Of a stretch of DNA of 33,997 nucleotides, positions 6,728 through 14,455 are shown piece after piece. Within the stretch, counting starts at the first letter, position 1. Every line of letters starts with the position of its first letter. The position numbers and the translations under genes are program-made. Under the pieces are notes generated by a model that saw nothing but the letters and a program-made list of their open reading frames with translations, ran no database searches and had not been told where the DNA came from. The stretch comes from Phaffia rhodozyma (Eukaryota; Basidiomycota; Tremellomycetes; Cystofilobasidiales; Mrakiaceae): NCBI GenBank assembly GCA_014706385.1, contig JACGZH010000017.1, positions 1-33,997 on the forward strand. The letters run 5' to 3'.

Positions 6728-6861
6728 ACTGGCATTGACACTGGCATTGGTAATGACACTGGTGTTGGCACTGGCATCGACACTGGTGCTGGCACTGGCA
6801 TCGACACTGGTGCTGGCACTGGCATCGACACTGACGTCGACACTGACATCGACACCGGCAC
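6728..6861. repeat. CTGGCACTGGCATCGACA-type minisatellite
   Basis: Tandem 24-base units built from ACTGG and GCATCGAC motifs, lying upstream of initiator tRNA-Met. It is 134 bases in unit A but 86 in B (16493-16578) and C (26229-26314), a loss or gain of exactly two 24-base units. Confidence 0.9.
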
Positions 6862-6914
6862 GTGACCTGCGGCCGACACCACATACACACTCCTCAGCCA
6901 TGGTCTCCCATCAA

Positions 6915-6986
6915 TGCCAAGTAGCGCAGTGGAAGCGCGCCGGGCTCATAACCCGGAGGTCGCCTGATCGAGACGGGCCTTGGCAA
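6915..6986 (+). tRNA. trniM-CAT: initiator tRNA-Met(CAT)
   Basis: The anticodon stem ends in three G-C pairs (CCGGG/CCCGG) next to loop CTCATAA, and the T-loop is ATCGAGA with A54 and A60. Both are hallmarks of eukaryotic initiators. D-arm GCGC-AGTGGAA-GCGC also matches. Acceptor TGCCAAG/CTTGGCA gives U1-A72 instead of the usual A1-U72. A73. Terminator TTTTT 6994-6998. Confidence 0.95.
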
Positions 6987-7143
6987 CATTGTCTTTTTGC
7001 TCGTTTTCCCTCGGTTTTTTCCCTGGCCCCCGTCCGGCCGTCCGTGCTGGAGGCCTGCAAGCCGGCCGCATGGTGCCACCGTCTGTACGGCCAGCCAGCC
7101 GGGCGCTCGACATACCCTCTGGGCACGGAGGCCCCGGGCAAGC

Positions 7144-7217
7144 GACCCATTAGCTCAGTTGGTAGCAGCGCAAGATTCCAAATCTTGAGGTCATCCGTTC
7201 AAGTCGGGTATGGGTCT
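7144..7217 (+). tRNA. trnW-CCA: tRNA-Trp(CCA)
   Basis: No intron. Acceptor GACCCAT/ATGGGTC pairs perfectly; D-stem GCT/AGC; anticodon stem CAAGA/TCTTG with loop TTCCAAA; T-arm ATCCG/CGGGT. T73 (7217) is also the first T of the terminator run 7217-7223. Confidence 0.95.
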
Positions 7218-7431
7218 TTTTTTGTTTTCCCGCCCGTCTGCCTGCCCCACCACAGGGAGCTGTGTCGACCTGGCTCGACCGTGGTGGACACGCGCACACA
7301 GGCCAGACCGGTCGGACAGACAGTGACCCACACAACGGCCGATAGAAACAGAGTGCAGAGAGAGCGTGCAGAGAAAAAGAAGGGCAAAAAGGAGGGCAAA
7401 AAAGAAAGGGGGACACAAAAAGTGAACATTT

Positions 7432-7530
7432 AGACCGATGTCGGGATCGAACCGACGACCAGCAGCGAGCGAAGACGACCTTGCGGACGAGTACCGAAAA
7501 CTGCTGTGATAGCCACTACACCAATCGGCC
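7432..7530 (-). tRNA. trnR-TCG: tRNA-Arg(TCG) with intron
   Basis: Acceptor GGCCGAT/ATCGGTC, stem GCAGT/GCTGC around T-T-TCG-G37, 26-nt intron (7468-7493), T-arm GTCGG/CCGAC. T73, as in the other two Arg genes here. The acceptor start GGCCGA matches the permuted tRNA-Arg(ACG). The terminator A-run is 7417-7421. Confidence 0.94.
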
Positions 7531-7751
7531 AGATATGATCGCTTGCCCTGCCCCGGTGACCACTACATCGGCAGCAGCAGCTGGGAGAACGTCATCGGTC
7601 GCATCGCCCGTCTGGCCGAGACAGTGCGCATGCTGCGTGAGAGCGACCGGACTGGACCGAAGGCAGGAACCCTAGCAGTCAAAGAGGAAGCAGCCACAAG
7701 GCAGAAAAAAAGAACAAAAAAGAACAAAAAGCAAAAGGCAAAAAAACAAGA

Positions 7752-7838
7752 TCGCCGCTCTCGGGATCGAACCGAGTGCCTTCGGTGAACAAGTGTATCC
7801 TTTACAAACCAACGCTCTTCCAGATGAGCTAAGCGGCG
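7752..7838 (-). tRNA. trnY-GTA: tRNA-Tyr(GTA) with intron
   Basis: Acceptor CGCCGCT/AGCGGCG with the eukaryotic Tyr C1-G72 pair. Stem TTGGT/ACCGA around T-T-GTA-A37, 14-nt intron (7788-7801), T-arm CTCGG/CCGAG, A73. An intron in tRNA-Tyr is near universal in eukaryotes. The terminator A-run is 7740-7746. Confidence 0.97.
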
Positions 7839-8080
7839 GGTATGGTGCCAGCACCGTTTGTCCGGATAGATTCTCGTCCAAGCGGACTCTGCGCAGCAGC
7901 AGTCGTCGTCGTCATCAGCACTGCCGACGCCACCGCCACCGCCACCGCCGCCACTTCCACTGCCGTCATGCTCAGCCCATCTGACGGCCGGATCCGACCG
8001 CACCTCCGCCTGGCCCAGCCCGGCCGCCCACCAACCATCAGGAAGGATGGGAAACACAGCAAAAGAGGAAAAAAAAGAGT

Positions 8081-8167
8081 TGCCCAGAGCGAGAATCGAA
8101 CTCGCGGCTGAGGATCACACTCGGGTGACGGTATGAGACCTACGTTTTACCACTAAACTACCCAGGC
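8081..8167 (-). tRNA. trnM-CAT: elongator tRNA-Met(CAT) with intron
   Basis: Acceptor GCCTGGG/TCTGGGC, D-arm GTTT/AAAC, C-T-CAT-A37. Stem TAGGT/TCCTC has only three pairs, with T31-T39 and T27-C43 mismatches; a T31-T39 mismatch also occurs in animal elongator tRNA-Met. 16-nt intron (8116-8131). T-arm GCGAG/CTCGC, A73. The terminator A-run is 8069-8076. The weak stem lowers confidence in the exact intron ends. Confidence 0.85.
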
Positions 8168-8318
8168 ACGTTGACTGCCCAGCCGCCCCGGCGGTCGACC
8201 TCGATGGGCTACGTCTGGCCGAGCGGACGGTGTGGGCCGGGTCCTGACCACACCGGTACACCAACACATCGACACACCAACACCCTTAGAGACAACACGA
8301 CCGGGCGACGGGCACCAG

Positions 8319-8391
8319 GCCCGAATAGCTAAGTGGTTATAGTGCGCCGCTCGTAACGGTGAGGTCCGTGGTTCAAATCCGCGTTTGGGCT
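8319..8391 (+). tRNA. trnT-CGT: tRNA-Thr(CGT)
   Basis: No intron. Acceptor GCCCGAA/TTTGGGC, D-arm GCTA/TAGT, anticodon stem CGCCG/CGGTG with loop CTCGTAA, T-arm CGTGG/CCGCG. T73, whereas tRNA-Thr(AGT) has A73. Terminator TTTTT 8395-8399. Confidence 0.94.
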
Positions 8392-8583
8392 TGCTTTTTG
8401 CTCCGATGTCCGCTGTGTGTATCGGGTCGGCCGTGCGTGTCATGCCGGCCGGGCCACGTGCGGCGGGCGGACAGGTCGGCCAGCGATGTAAGCACACCTG
8501 CCAGCGGACACGCGCCGACGGACCCTTGCCAGCGGACACACCGCCGGAACGAGACTCGCGAGGGCAATAGGCCGACAACGACC

Positions 8584-8666
8584 GGTTCTATGGTGAAGTT
8601 GGTTATCACGCGAGATTCTGATTGACTCACCTTCTCGAATCCCCAGTTCGAATCTGAGTAGGACCT
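8584..8666 (+). tRNA. trnQ-CTG: tRNA-Gln(CTG) with intron
   Basis: Acceptor GGTTCTA/TAGGACC, D-arm GTGA/TCAC, stem CGAGA/TCTCG around T-T-CTG-A37, 10-nt intron (8622-8631). T-stem CCCAG/CTGAG has one mismatch (50-64). T73 is usual for eukaryotic Gln. Terminator of eight T's 8671-8678. Confidence 0.94.
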
Positions 8667-8769
8667 TTCCTTTTTTTTCGCCCTCTTTTTCCCGTCCTCC
8701 CTCCTGCCGCCTGTGCCGTCTTCTGTCGGACTCGGCCCGGTCTGGCGTGTGCCGTCCGGTGCGGCCTTC

Positions 8770-8815
8770 TCTCGTCCTGTCTCGTCCTGTCTCGTCCTGT
8801 CTTGTCATGTCTCGT
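8770..8815. repeat. TCTCGTCCTG 10-base repeat
   Basis: Four to five direct copies in the spacer before tRNA-Ile(TAT), with one base change in the last copies between unit A and units B-C. No gene signal. Confidence 0.85.
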
Positions 8816-8839
8816 CTTTTTCCACCGACGCTTACCTTT

Positions 8840-8937
8840 ACTCCATTGGCGAAGTGGTTATCGCATTGTTCTTATAGGTTGCCGTCCGTGCCTCTAGTGC
8901 TTAACAAGGATCATGAGTTCGAACCTCATATGGAGTA
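8840..8937 (+). tRNA. trnI-TAT: tRNA-Ile(TAT) with intron
   Basis: Acceptor ACTCCAT/ATGGAGT pairs perfectly; D-arm GCGA/TCGC; stem TTGTT/AACAA around C-T-TAT-A37; 25-nt intron (8877-8901); T-arm ATGAG/CTCAT; A73. tRNA-Ile(TAT) carries an intron in many eukaryotes. Terminator TTTT 8940-8943. Confidence 0.96.
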
Positions 8938-9015
8938 TCTTTTGCCTCCCGGACGGACGGACGGACGGCCGGCTGGAGACCGACAAACTGACCGGCCAGG
9001 CCTGTGCGATCACTG

Positions 9016-9115
9016 GCGGGATTGGTGTAGTGGTATCACGCCGTCTTCGGGCTTTGCTGGCTCGCATGAAACACGTGTCTGACGGAGGTCCTCGGTTCAA
9101 TCCCGGGATCGCGCC
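9016..9115 (+). tRNA. trnP-CGG: tRNA-Pro(CGG) with intron
   Basis: Acceptor GCGGGAT/ATCGCGC has a G4-G69 mismatch in all three copies. A-box TGGTGTAGTGG, stem CCGTC/GACGG around T-T-CGG-G37, 28-nt intron (9052-9079), the longest in the array. T-arm CTCGG/CCGGG, C73. Terminator TTTTT 9121-9125. Confidence 0.94.
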
Positions 9116-9335
9116 TTGTCTTTTTGCCGACCTGGCTTTTATCTTGTATCTTTTGTCTTTTGTCTTTTGTCTTTATCGCCATCTTATCTTCTTTCTTTCT
9201 TGCCGATCGATCGTGTCTGTCGATCTTATCTGCCATCTCTGTCGGCTGGCTGTGTATCTTATCATGCATCTTATCTTGCGATGGCTTCTCTCGGTCTGTC
9301 CATCGTGGGCGTGTGCTGAGGGCAAAAAGACGTCA

Positions 9336-9419
9336 TGGTCACCGCCAGGATCGAACTGGCGACCTATTGCGCACCGGGTGAGATGTGAAGCAAGCGTCAT
9401 ACCACTAGACCAGGCGACC
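9336..9419 (-). tRNA. trnV-CAC: tRNA-Val(CAC) with intron
   Basis: Acceptor GGTCGCC/GGTGACC, D-arm GTCT/TGAC, stem CTTGC/GCAAT (four pairs, C27-T43 mismatch) around T-T-CAC-A37, 12-nt intron (9372-9383), T-arm GCCAG/CTGGC, A73. The terminator A-run is 9324-9328. Confidence 0.93.
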
Positions 9420-9602
9420 GATCGACACGGCCTTTTCTCCGCCGGGCTCCGTACTCCGGGGCTCGACGTCCGACGTCCGACGTCCGATATCCGATGGGCG
9501 ATCGGACGGATCGGCCGGACGCCCACCGCCTCGGATAACCCTAGCAGAGCCAACGCCCACACATCCACTTGGCCATACATCCACACAACCAGACGAAAGC
9601 TA

Positions 9603-9652
9603 AAGGCAAAGATGGTGGAACGGTCGTCATGGCCGGCTGCCAGCTTGTATGC
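9603..9652 (+). promoter_or_regulatory. leader of permuted tRNA-Arg: stem arm and A-box-like element, unit B
   Basis: AAGGCAAAGAT (9603-9613) is the exact complement of the trailer arm ATCTTTGCCTT (9752-9762). TGGTGGAACGG (9613-9623) matches the A-box form of neighbouring genes such as tRNA-Val (TGGTGTAACGG), and stands upstream of the B-box GGTTCGAACCC (9667-9677). This restores normal A-then-B order for a gene whose own A-box is downstream. CTTGTA just before the 3' half can pair with TACGAG at the end of the 5' half. Function inferred. Confidence 0.55.
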
Positions 9653-9749
9653 ATCAGGAAATCGCGGGTTCGAACCCCGTCTTGGTCTAGTGGTCCCACC
9701 ACCCATTCGCTCTGGCCGAGTGGCCCAGCGGTAAGGCGTCTGACTACGA
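9653..9749 (+). tRNA. trnR-ACG: circularly permuted tRNA-Arg(ACG), unit B
   Basis: Copy identical to 40-136. Here both leader (9603-9613) and trailer (9752-9762) arms are inside the window, so the full pre-tRNA fold can be seen. Confidence 0.9.
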
Positions 9750-9767
9750 GGATCTTTGCCTTCTTTT
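9750..9767 (+). terminator. trailer stem arm and TTTT terminator, unit B
   Basis: ATCTTTGCCTT (9752-9762) pairs with the leader arm 9603-9613. TTTT at 9764-9767. Confidence 0.75.
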
Positions 9768-9933
9768 GTTTTGGTCTTTCTGTTGTGTTGACACTGTGTT
9801 GCTGGTGCATTGCATTGCATGGTTGTGTTCTCGTTGTGTTCTCGCTATGTTTTTACTGTGTTGCCATTGTTATGCTGTTGTCTTTCTGCCATATGTCTTT
9901 TTCTCTTTCTATATTGATGCATCTATCGTTGAC

Positions 9934-10129
9934 AGAAAAAAAAGAAGAAAAAAGAAGAAAAAAGAAGAAAAAAGGAAAAGAGGGAAAAGAAGGGAAAAGA
10001 GGGGAAAAAAGAGGGGGAAAAAGAAGGGAAAAAAGAAGGGAAAAAAGAGGAAAAAAGAGGAAAAAAGAGGAAAGAAAAAGGACAAAGAAAAAACGGGAGA
10101 GGAAAAAGAAAAAAGAAAAAAAAAAAGAG
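9934..10129. repeat. long purine tract, unit B
   Basis: Counterpart of 321-452, 196 bases. The interval 9750-10262 holds no gene apart from this tract and the trailer. Confidence 0.9.
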
Positions 10130-10262
10130 TACACAGCATAGGGTAACAGCGGACGCTATGTGGCGGGTAATCCTATGAGTAGCACAGCAAGTAACACAGC
10201 AACTGACACAGCAAGTAACCCTACACCGACCACGCCACCCGCCCAGACGGGCCGAACAAAAA

Positions 10263-10356
10263 GGCGCGATTCCGGGATTGAACCGAAGACCTCCAAGAGA
10301 TGTGCACGGCAGAAAGTGTGCCCAAACTTGGCGTGATACCACTACACCAATCACGC
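10263..10356 (-). tRNA. trnP-TGG: tRNA-Pro(TGG) with intron, unit B
   Basis: Copy of 587-679 with one extra A in the intron (22 nt). Confidence 0.95.
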
Positions 10357-10498
10357 ACGATGGCAGCCCATCAGCCCGTCTGTCTGTCTGCCTGGCGGGG
10401 TGTGAGCATGCGGAGACAGCAAACACAGACAGCAAGGAAGGATCGACGCGACAGAAGGCAGAGAGAACGGAAGTGGGCAAAAAGAAAAAGAGAAAGGA

Positions 10499-10608
10499 CG
10501 ACCGCTGTAGGATTTGAACCTACGCCTTCAGAGAAGAGTAGCTGTCGCGTCGTCCCACAGAGGGGACTCGTTCGAGGCTACCGCGTTAGACCACTCCGCC
10601 AAACGGCC
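10499..10608 (-). tRNA. trnS-CGA: tRNA-Ser(CGA) with intron, unit B
   Basis: Copy of 822-931, same length and intron. Confidence 0.95.
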
Positions 10609-10765
10609 TTGGATGGACGCCGCTCGGTGAGCGGTGAGCACAAGCCGGTGGGCAGCAGACCAAGAGAAGACACACAGAACACGACACACAACATGCCATA
10701 TGAAATGCAACGAAATCAAATACGCCAAGATAAAACAAAACACACCGAAACACACCAAAAAGAGA

Positions 10766-10847
10766 TGGAGACTCCGGGAATCGAACCCAGGAATGACACA
10801 TGATCGACAGTGCGAAGCGTCCAGTTTACCAACTAGCCTAAATCCCC
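10766..10847 (-). tRNA. trnA-CGC: tRNA-Ala(CGC) with intron, unit B
   Basis: Copy of 1088-1169, same length and intron. Confidence 0.9.
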
Positions 10848-10881
10848 AGCTGCCCTGCCCCCCCGGCCGGGACAAAAGGAA

Positions 10882-10980
10882 TGATGAAGACGAGATTTGA
10901 ACTCGCGCCATTACTGACTGCGGTCTGGACTCGGAAGAGAGACCTAAACACAGCGCCTTAGACCACTCGGCCACTTCACC
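10882..10980 (-). tRNA. trnL-TAG: tRNA-Leu(TAG) with intron, unit B
   Basis: Copy of 1204-1302, same length and intron. Confidence 0.95.
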
Positions 10981-10996
10981 AGCATGCTTTCCCTGC

Positions 10997-11090
10997 GTTT
11001 GTGGTGTTGTTTGTGGTGTTGTTTGTGGTGTTGTTTGTGGTGTTGTTTGTGGTGTTGTTGTGGTGTGTGGTGGTGTGGTGCTGTGCTTTG
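10997..11090. repeat. expanded GT-rich 12-base repeat, unit B
   Basis: Counterpart of 1319-1379 with additional GTTTGTGGTGTT units. Confidence 0.85.
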
Positions 11091-11212
11091 TGCGGAACCC
11101 TAACGAGCACGCGTCGACCAGACGCCCGCCGGGACGACAGGGAAGGATACAACAGAAAAAGAAGAAGAAGAAATGAACGGAAATGAACGGAGAATAAAAA
11201 AAAAGAAGAATG

Positions 11213-11285
11213 TTCCTGCTAGCCGATTTGAACGACTGACCTCGACATTACTAGTGTCGCGCTCTACCAACTGAGCTAAGAAGGA
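11213..11285 (-). tRNA. trnT-AGT: tRNA-Thr(AGT), unit B
   Basis: Copy of 1502-1574, same length. Confidence 0.94.
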
Positions 11286-11476
11286 CGGTTGGTGTCCACC
11301 GAGCGCGTCGGTACGTCCTTCGTGTCCTGCCCCTGTGTCGGCACAGACGCACTGCTCGTCCGAACGGCAGCACACACCATCATCGCACCAGCCGGCGAGA
11401 CCGAACACGGACGATCGGCAGATGTGCACCCGCCAGCACAGAGCCGATCGGTGTGTGGGACGAGAAAAAAAAAGGA

Positions 11477-11547
11477 TACAACCGCGGGGAATCGAACCCC
11501 GGCCTAGTGCATGGCAAGCACCAATGATACCATTTCACCACAGCTGT
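11477..11547 (-). tRNA. trnG-GCC: tRNA-Gly(GCC), unit B
   Basis: Copy of 1766-1836, same length. Confidence 0.95.
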
Positions 11548-11718
11548 TGGATGCTGTACGGTCTGTTCATTCAGTCCACAGTCCAAAACGGACCGGCAGA
11601 CAGCAAGGGGGTGTGGCAGTGTTGCAACGTGGCATCATACTACCATGGCACCGCACCTGAGAGCACAGCCCGGCCAGGCAGACCCGAGAGGCACGGCCCG
11701 TGCCGGCCGGACAAAAAG

Positions 11719-11811
11719 TGATGAGGGCGAGATTCGAACTCGCGCCATTACTGACTGCGGGGCATAGAAAGAGCCTTAACACAGCGCCTTAGACCACTCG
11801 GCCACCTCACC
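11719..11811 (-). tRNA. trnL-AAG: tRNA-Leu(AAG) with intron, unit B
   Basis: Copy of 2008-2100, same length and intron. Confidence 0.95.
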
Positions 11812-12018
11812 TGGATGAGGGCCTGTCCGGCCGGTCGGCCAGTGTGCTCGCAGCAGCCGGCCTGTCTCGGTGCAACACATGGTGTGTGATGTGGTGGGCA
11901 GGACGGAGCATGACCGAGAGGAGCAGAGCGAAAGAAGAGAGTGCAAGAAAAGGCAGCGGGCGGAAAAAAAAAAAAAAAGACTACCAAAAAACACAAAAAA
12001 CAAAACGACACAAAAAAG

Positions 12019-12091
12019 TGGAGATTGTAAGAATCGAACTCACGACCTCAACCATGCTAAGATTGCGCTCTGCCAACTGAGCTAAATCCCC
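12019..12091 (-). tRNA. trnA-AGC: tRNA-Ala(AGC), unit B
   Basis: Copy of 2310-2382, same length. Confidence 0.96.
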
Positions 12092-12321
12092 GTGTGTGTC
12101 TGTCTGTCCGTGCTACCAGCCCAGATCGTCAGACATGCCCGCGCGACCCACCAGCCGACCCACCTCTCACCTCTGTTCAACCCTCCATGCACCCTTCCAC
12201 CGTCGACGGCCCACCAAGCGCACACCAAGCCAGCAAACAAAAACACAAAGAACGAAAACAGAAACAGAAACAGAAACAGAAACAGAAACAAAAAATCACA
12301 CCGACACACAAAAACGAAGCT

Positions 12322-12415
12322 AGCCCCATGGGGGGGTCGAACCCCCAGCCTTCAGATGCCAACTGTCAAGAGACTGGGTAAGAGTCTGACGCTCTACCGA
12401 TTGAGCTAACAGGGC
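12322..12415 (-). tRNA. trnK-CTT: tRNA-Lys(CTT) with intron, unit B
   Basis: Copy of 2607-2700, same length and intron. Confidence 0.95.
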
Positions 12416-12583
12416 GGTTATAGTCCCCAGCCCGGCCCGTACCCCTAGACACCAACGCCACCACCCAACTAGCCCCTCCCACGCCCCGGTCGTGTGCCTC
12501 AGAGTCTTGCCGCCGTCCGCCCAGTGTCTTGTACTGCCACCGCCTCCGCCCCCGCCACGCGCACAAAAAAAAAATGACAAAAA

Positions 12584-12655
12584 TGAGATGTAGGTGAATC
12601 GAACACCTGTCTCCAGAATGGAAATCTGGAATAATAACCATTATACGAACATCCC
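12584..12655 (-). tRNA. trnG-TCC: tRNA-Gly(TCC), unit B
   Basis: Copy of 2869-2940, same length. Confidence 0.94.
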
Positions 12656-12853
12656 GTTGATGGCAGGGTCCACATACATCAGTCCTATACCCTGCGCATA
12701 CAGTGCACACTCTACAGCCCGCCAGCATACCAAGCGTCTCACGTGTACACCCACATTCTCACCCACCTTCTCACTCACACCTCAACCACACCCCAACCAC
12801 ACCCCACTCACACCCCACTCACACCCCAACCACGCCCGCCGCAAAAAAAGAGA

Positions 12854-12939
12854 AACCCCGCCTGGGGATTGAACCCAGAATCTTCACCTCTCTCACCAGA
12901 CAGTAGGAAGGAGACGCGTTACCATTCTGCCAACGGGGC
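12854..12939 (-). tRNA. trnR-CCT: tRNA-Arg(CCT) with intron, unit B
   Basis: Copy of 3129-3214, same length; the T29-T41 mismatch is kept. Confidence 0.86.
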
Positions 12940-13048
12940 GTGTGTGTGCCCGGGCAGGGTGCACTCGCTCTACCCGGCCCACACTCCCGCACACTCCCGC
13001 ACACTCCCGCACACTCCCGGACCCACACACACCTCACGCACCCCATCC

Positions 13049-13130
13049 GGACAGATGGCCGAGCGGTCTAAGGCGTCAGACTCAAGTTCTGATATCGCAA
13101 GATGCGGGGGTTCGAATCCCCCTCTGTTCA
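13049..13130 (+). tRNA. trnL-CAA: tRNA-Leu(CAA), unit B
   Basis: Copy of 3304-3385, same length. Confidence 0.96.
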
Positions 13131-13304
13131 TCTTTTGCCCCCCGCCGAGAGGTTCCGTGTGGTTTTGCAACCAAGACTCTGTTTCTGATAGCATCATACC
13201 AGACCTCACCTCACCGCACCTTACCGCACCGCACCTTACCGCACCTCACCGCACCGCACCGCACTTCGCCCCACCGGCCGACACACCACGCCTCCATCCC
13301 ACAC

Positions 13305-13376
13305 GGGCTTATGGTGTAGTGGTATCACATTCGCTTTGCATGCGAAAGGCCGCGGGTTCAATCCCTGCTGGGTCCA
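13305..13376 (+). tRNA. trnA-TGC: tRNA-Ala(TGC), unit B
   Basis: Copy of 3535-3606, same length. Confidence 0.96.
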
Positions 13377-13516
13377 CTTTTTGCCGTCCGGTCGGAAGCA
13401 TGCTGACCGGCGGCCACCCGCTCACAGCCTACCGCACGACGGAGCAGGCTGCACACGACTGCGCACGACTGCAGACGACTGCAGACGACTCGACCGATTC
13501 GGCGTGCTTGTACTAG

Positions 13517-13589
13517 TCCTCATTGGTCAAACGGTTTACGATATCAGCTTTTCACGCTGAGGACCCGGGTTCGACTCCCGGATGGGGAA
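13517..13589 (+). tRNA. trnE-TTC: tRNA-Glu(TTC), unit B
   Basis: Copy of 3747-3819, same length. Confidence 0.96.
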
Positions 13590-13780
13590 CGATCCTTTTT
13601 GTTTTCTCCCCGGGCTGCCTCGTCTGAGGGCCAGCTTGTCGGCAGGCATGGTCCCGGTGTCGCACGATCGGGCTGATGGGCCGGCCGACCGATGGACACA
13701 CAGCGGCGGGCGGGCAGACGGCGGAGCGAGCGGTGCCTGGTCGATGAGTAGGATACTGGGCAGAGACCGGCAGTCATCAG

Positions 13781-13852
13781 AGTTGCATGGTGTAACGGTT
13801 ATCACTTGAGTCTAACACACTCACGACCCCAGTTCGACTCTGGGTGCGACTA
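13781..13852 (+). tRNA. trnV-AAC: tRNA-Val(AAC), unit B
   Basis: Copy of 4011-4082, same length. Confidence 0.95.
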
Positions 13853-14124
13853 CTCTTTTTGTTCTTTTTGCTCTTTTTTCTTGCTCTTTTTTCTTGCTCT
13901 TTTTTCTTGCTCTTTTTTCCTGTTCTTTTTTCTGCTCCTTTGTTCCTTTTGTTTTCTCTGTGCAGATGCAGCATCTGTGACGCCGGCCTGGTCGCACCGG
14001 GCGATGTTGCGTCCACAGCTGCCACTACTCGATCGCAGGACGACAAAGCGGCTGCCACTGTGCTGTGTGCATGTGTGCAAGCGTGCCTGTGGATGATCTG
14101 TCCGATGGCGCGGCAGCCTCATAC

Positions 14125-14197
14125 GGAGTTATAGCACAGCGGTAGTTGCGGCTGGTTGCAACCCAGCAGGTCCCTGGTTCAATCCCGGGTGACTCCT
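14125..14197 (+). tRNA. trnC-GCA: tRNA-Cys(GCA), unit B
   Basis: Copy of 4355-4427, same length. Confidence 0.96.
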
Positions 14198-14382
14198 TTT
14201 TTCTTGCCGGCCGAGCATGCTGGTGGAAGATGGATGATGTCCATCGCAAGAACATACCAAGAACACGCACACCTCATGGACGGCAGAAGACGAGAGGGGA
14301 AGTACTGCACAGGAAAGGGAGAGGGAAAAAAAATGAGGAGACAAAAAGACGACAAAAAGACGACAAAAAGACGACAAAAAGA

Positions 14383-14455
14383 CTGCCCCGTACGGGCTCG
14401 AACCGTAGACCTTGGAGTTAACAGCTCCACGCTCTACCAACTGAGCTACAGGGCA
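14383..14455 (-). tRNA. trnN-GTT: tRNA-Asn(GTT), unit B
   Basis: Copy of 4613-4685, same length. Confidence 0.96.

Larger units (their letters stand above)
1..9613. repeat. tRNA array repeat unit A (34 tRNA genes)
   Basis: First of four head-to-tail copies of a tRNA block. The unit boundary is set where the window begins, just inside the leader of the permuted tRNA-Arg gene. The same sequence starts again at 9614, 19339 and 29075. The unit holds 34 tRNA genes, 13 on the plus and 21 on the minus strand, with no other recognisable gene. It is shorter than units B and C, mainly through a shorter purine tract, although its minisatellite at 6728-6861 is 48 bases longer. Confidence 0.97.

Noticed and set aside
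6728..6861. CRISPR-like regular repeats
   Set aside because: The repeats are back to back without unique spacers, so it is a minisatellite.
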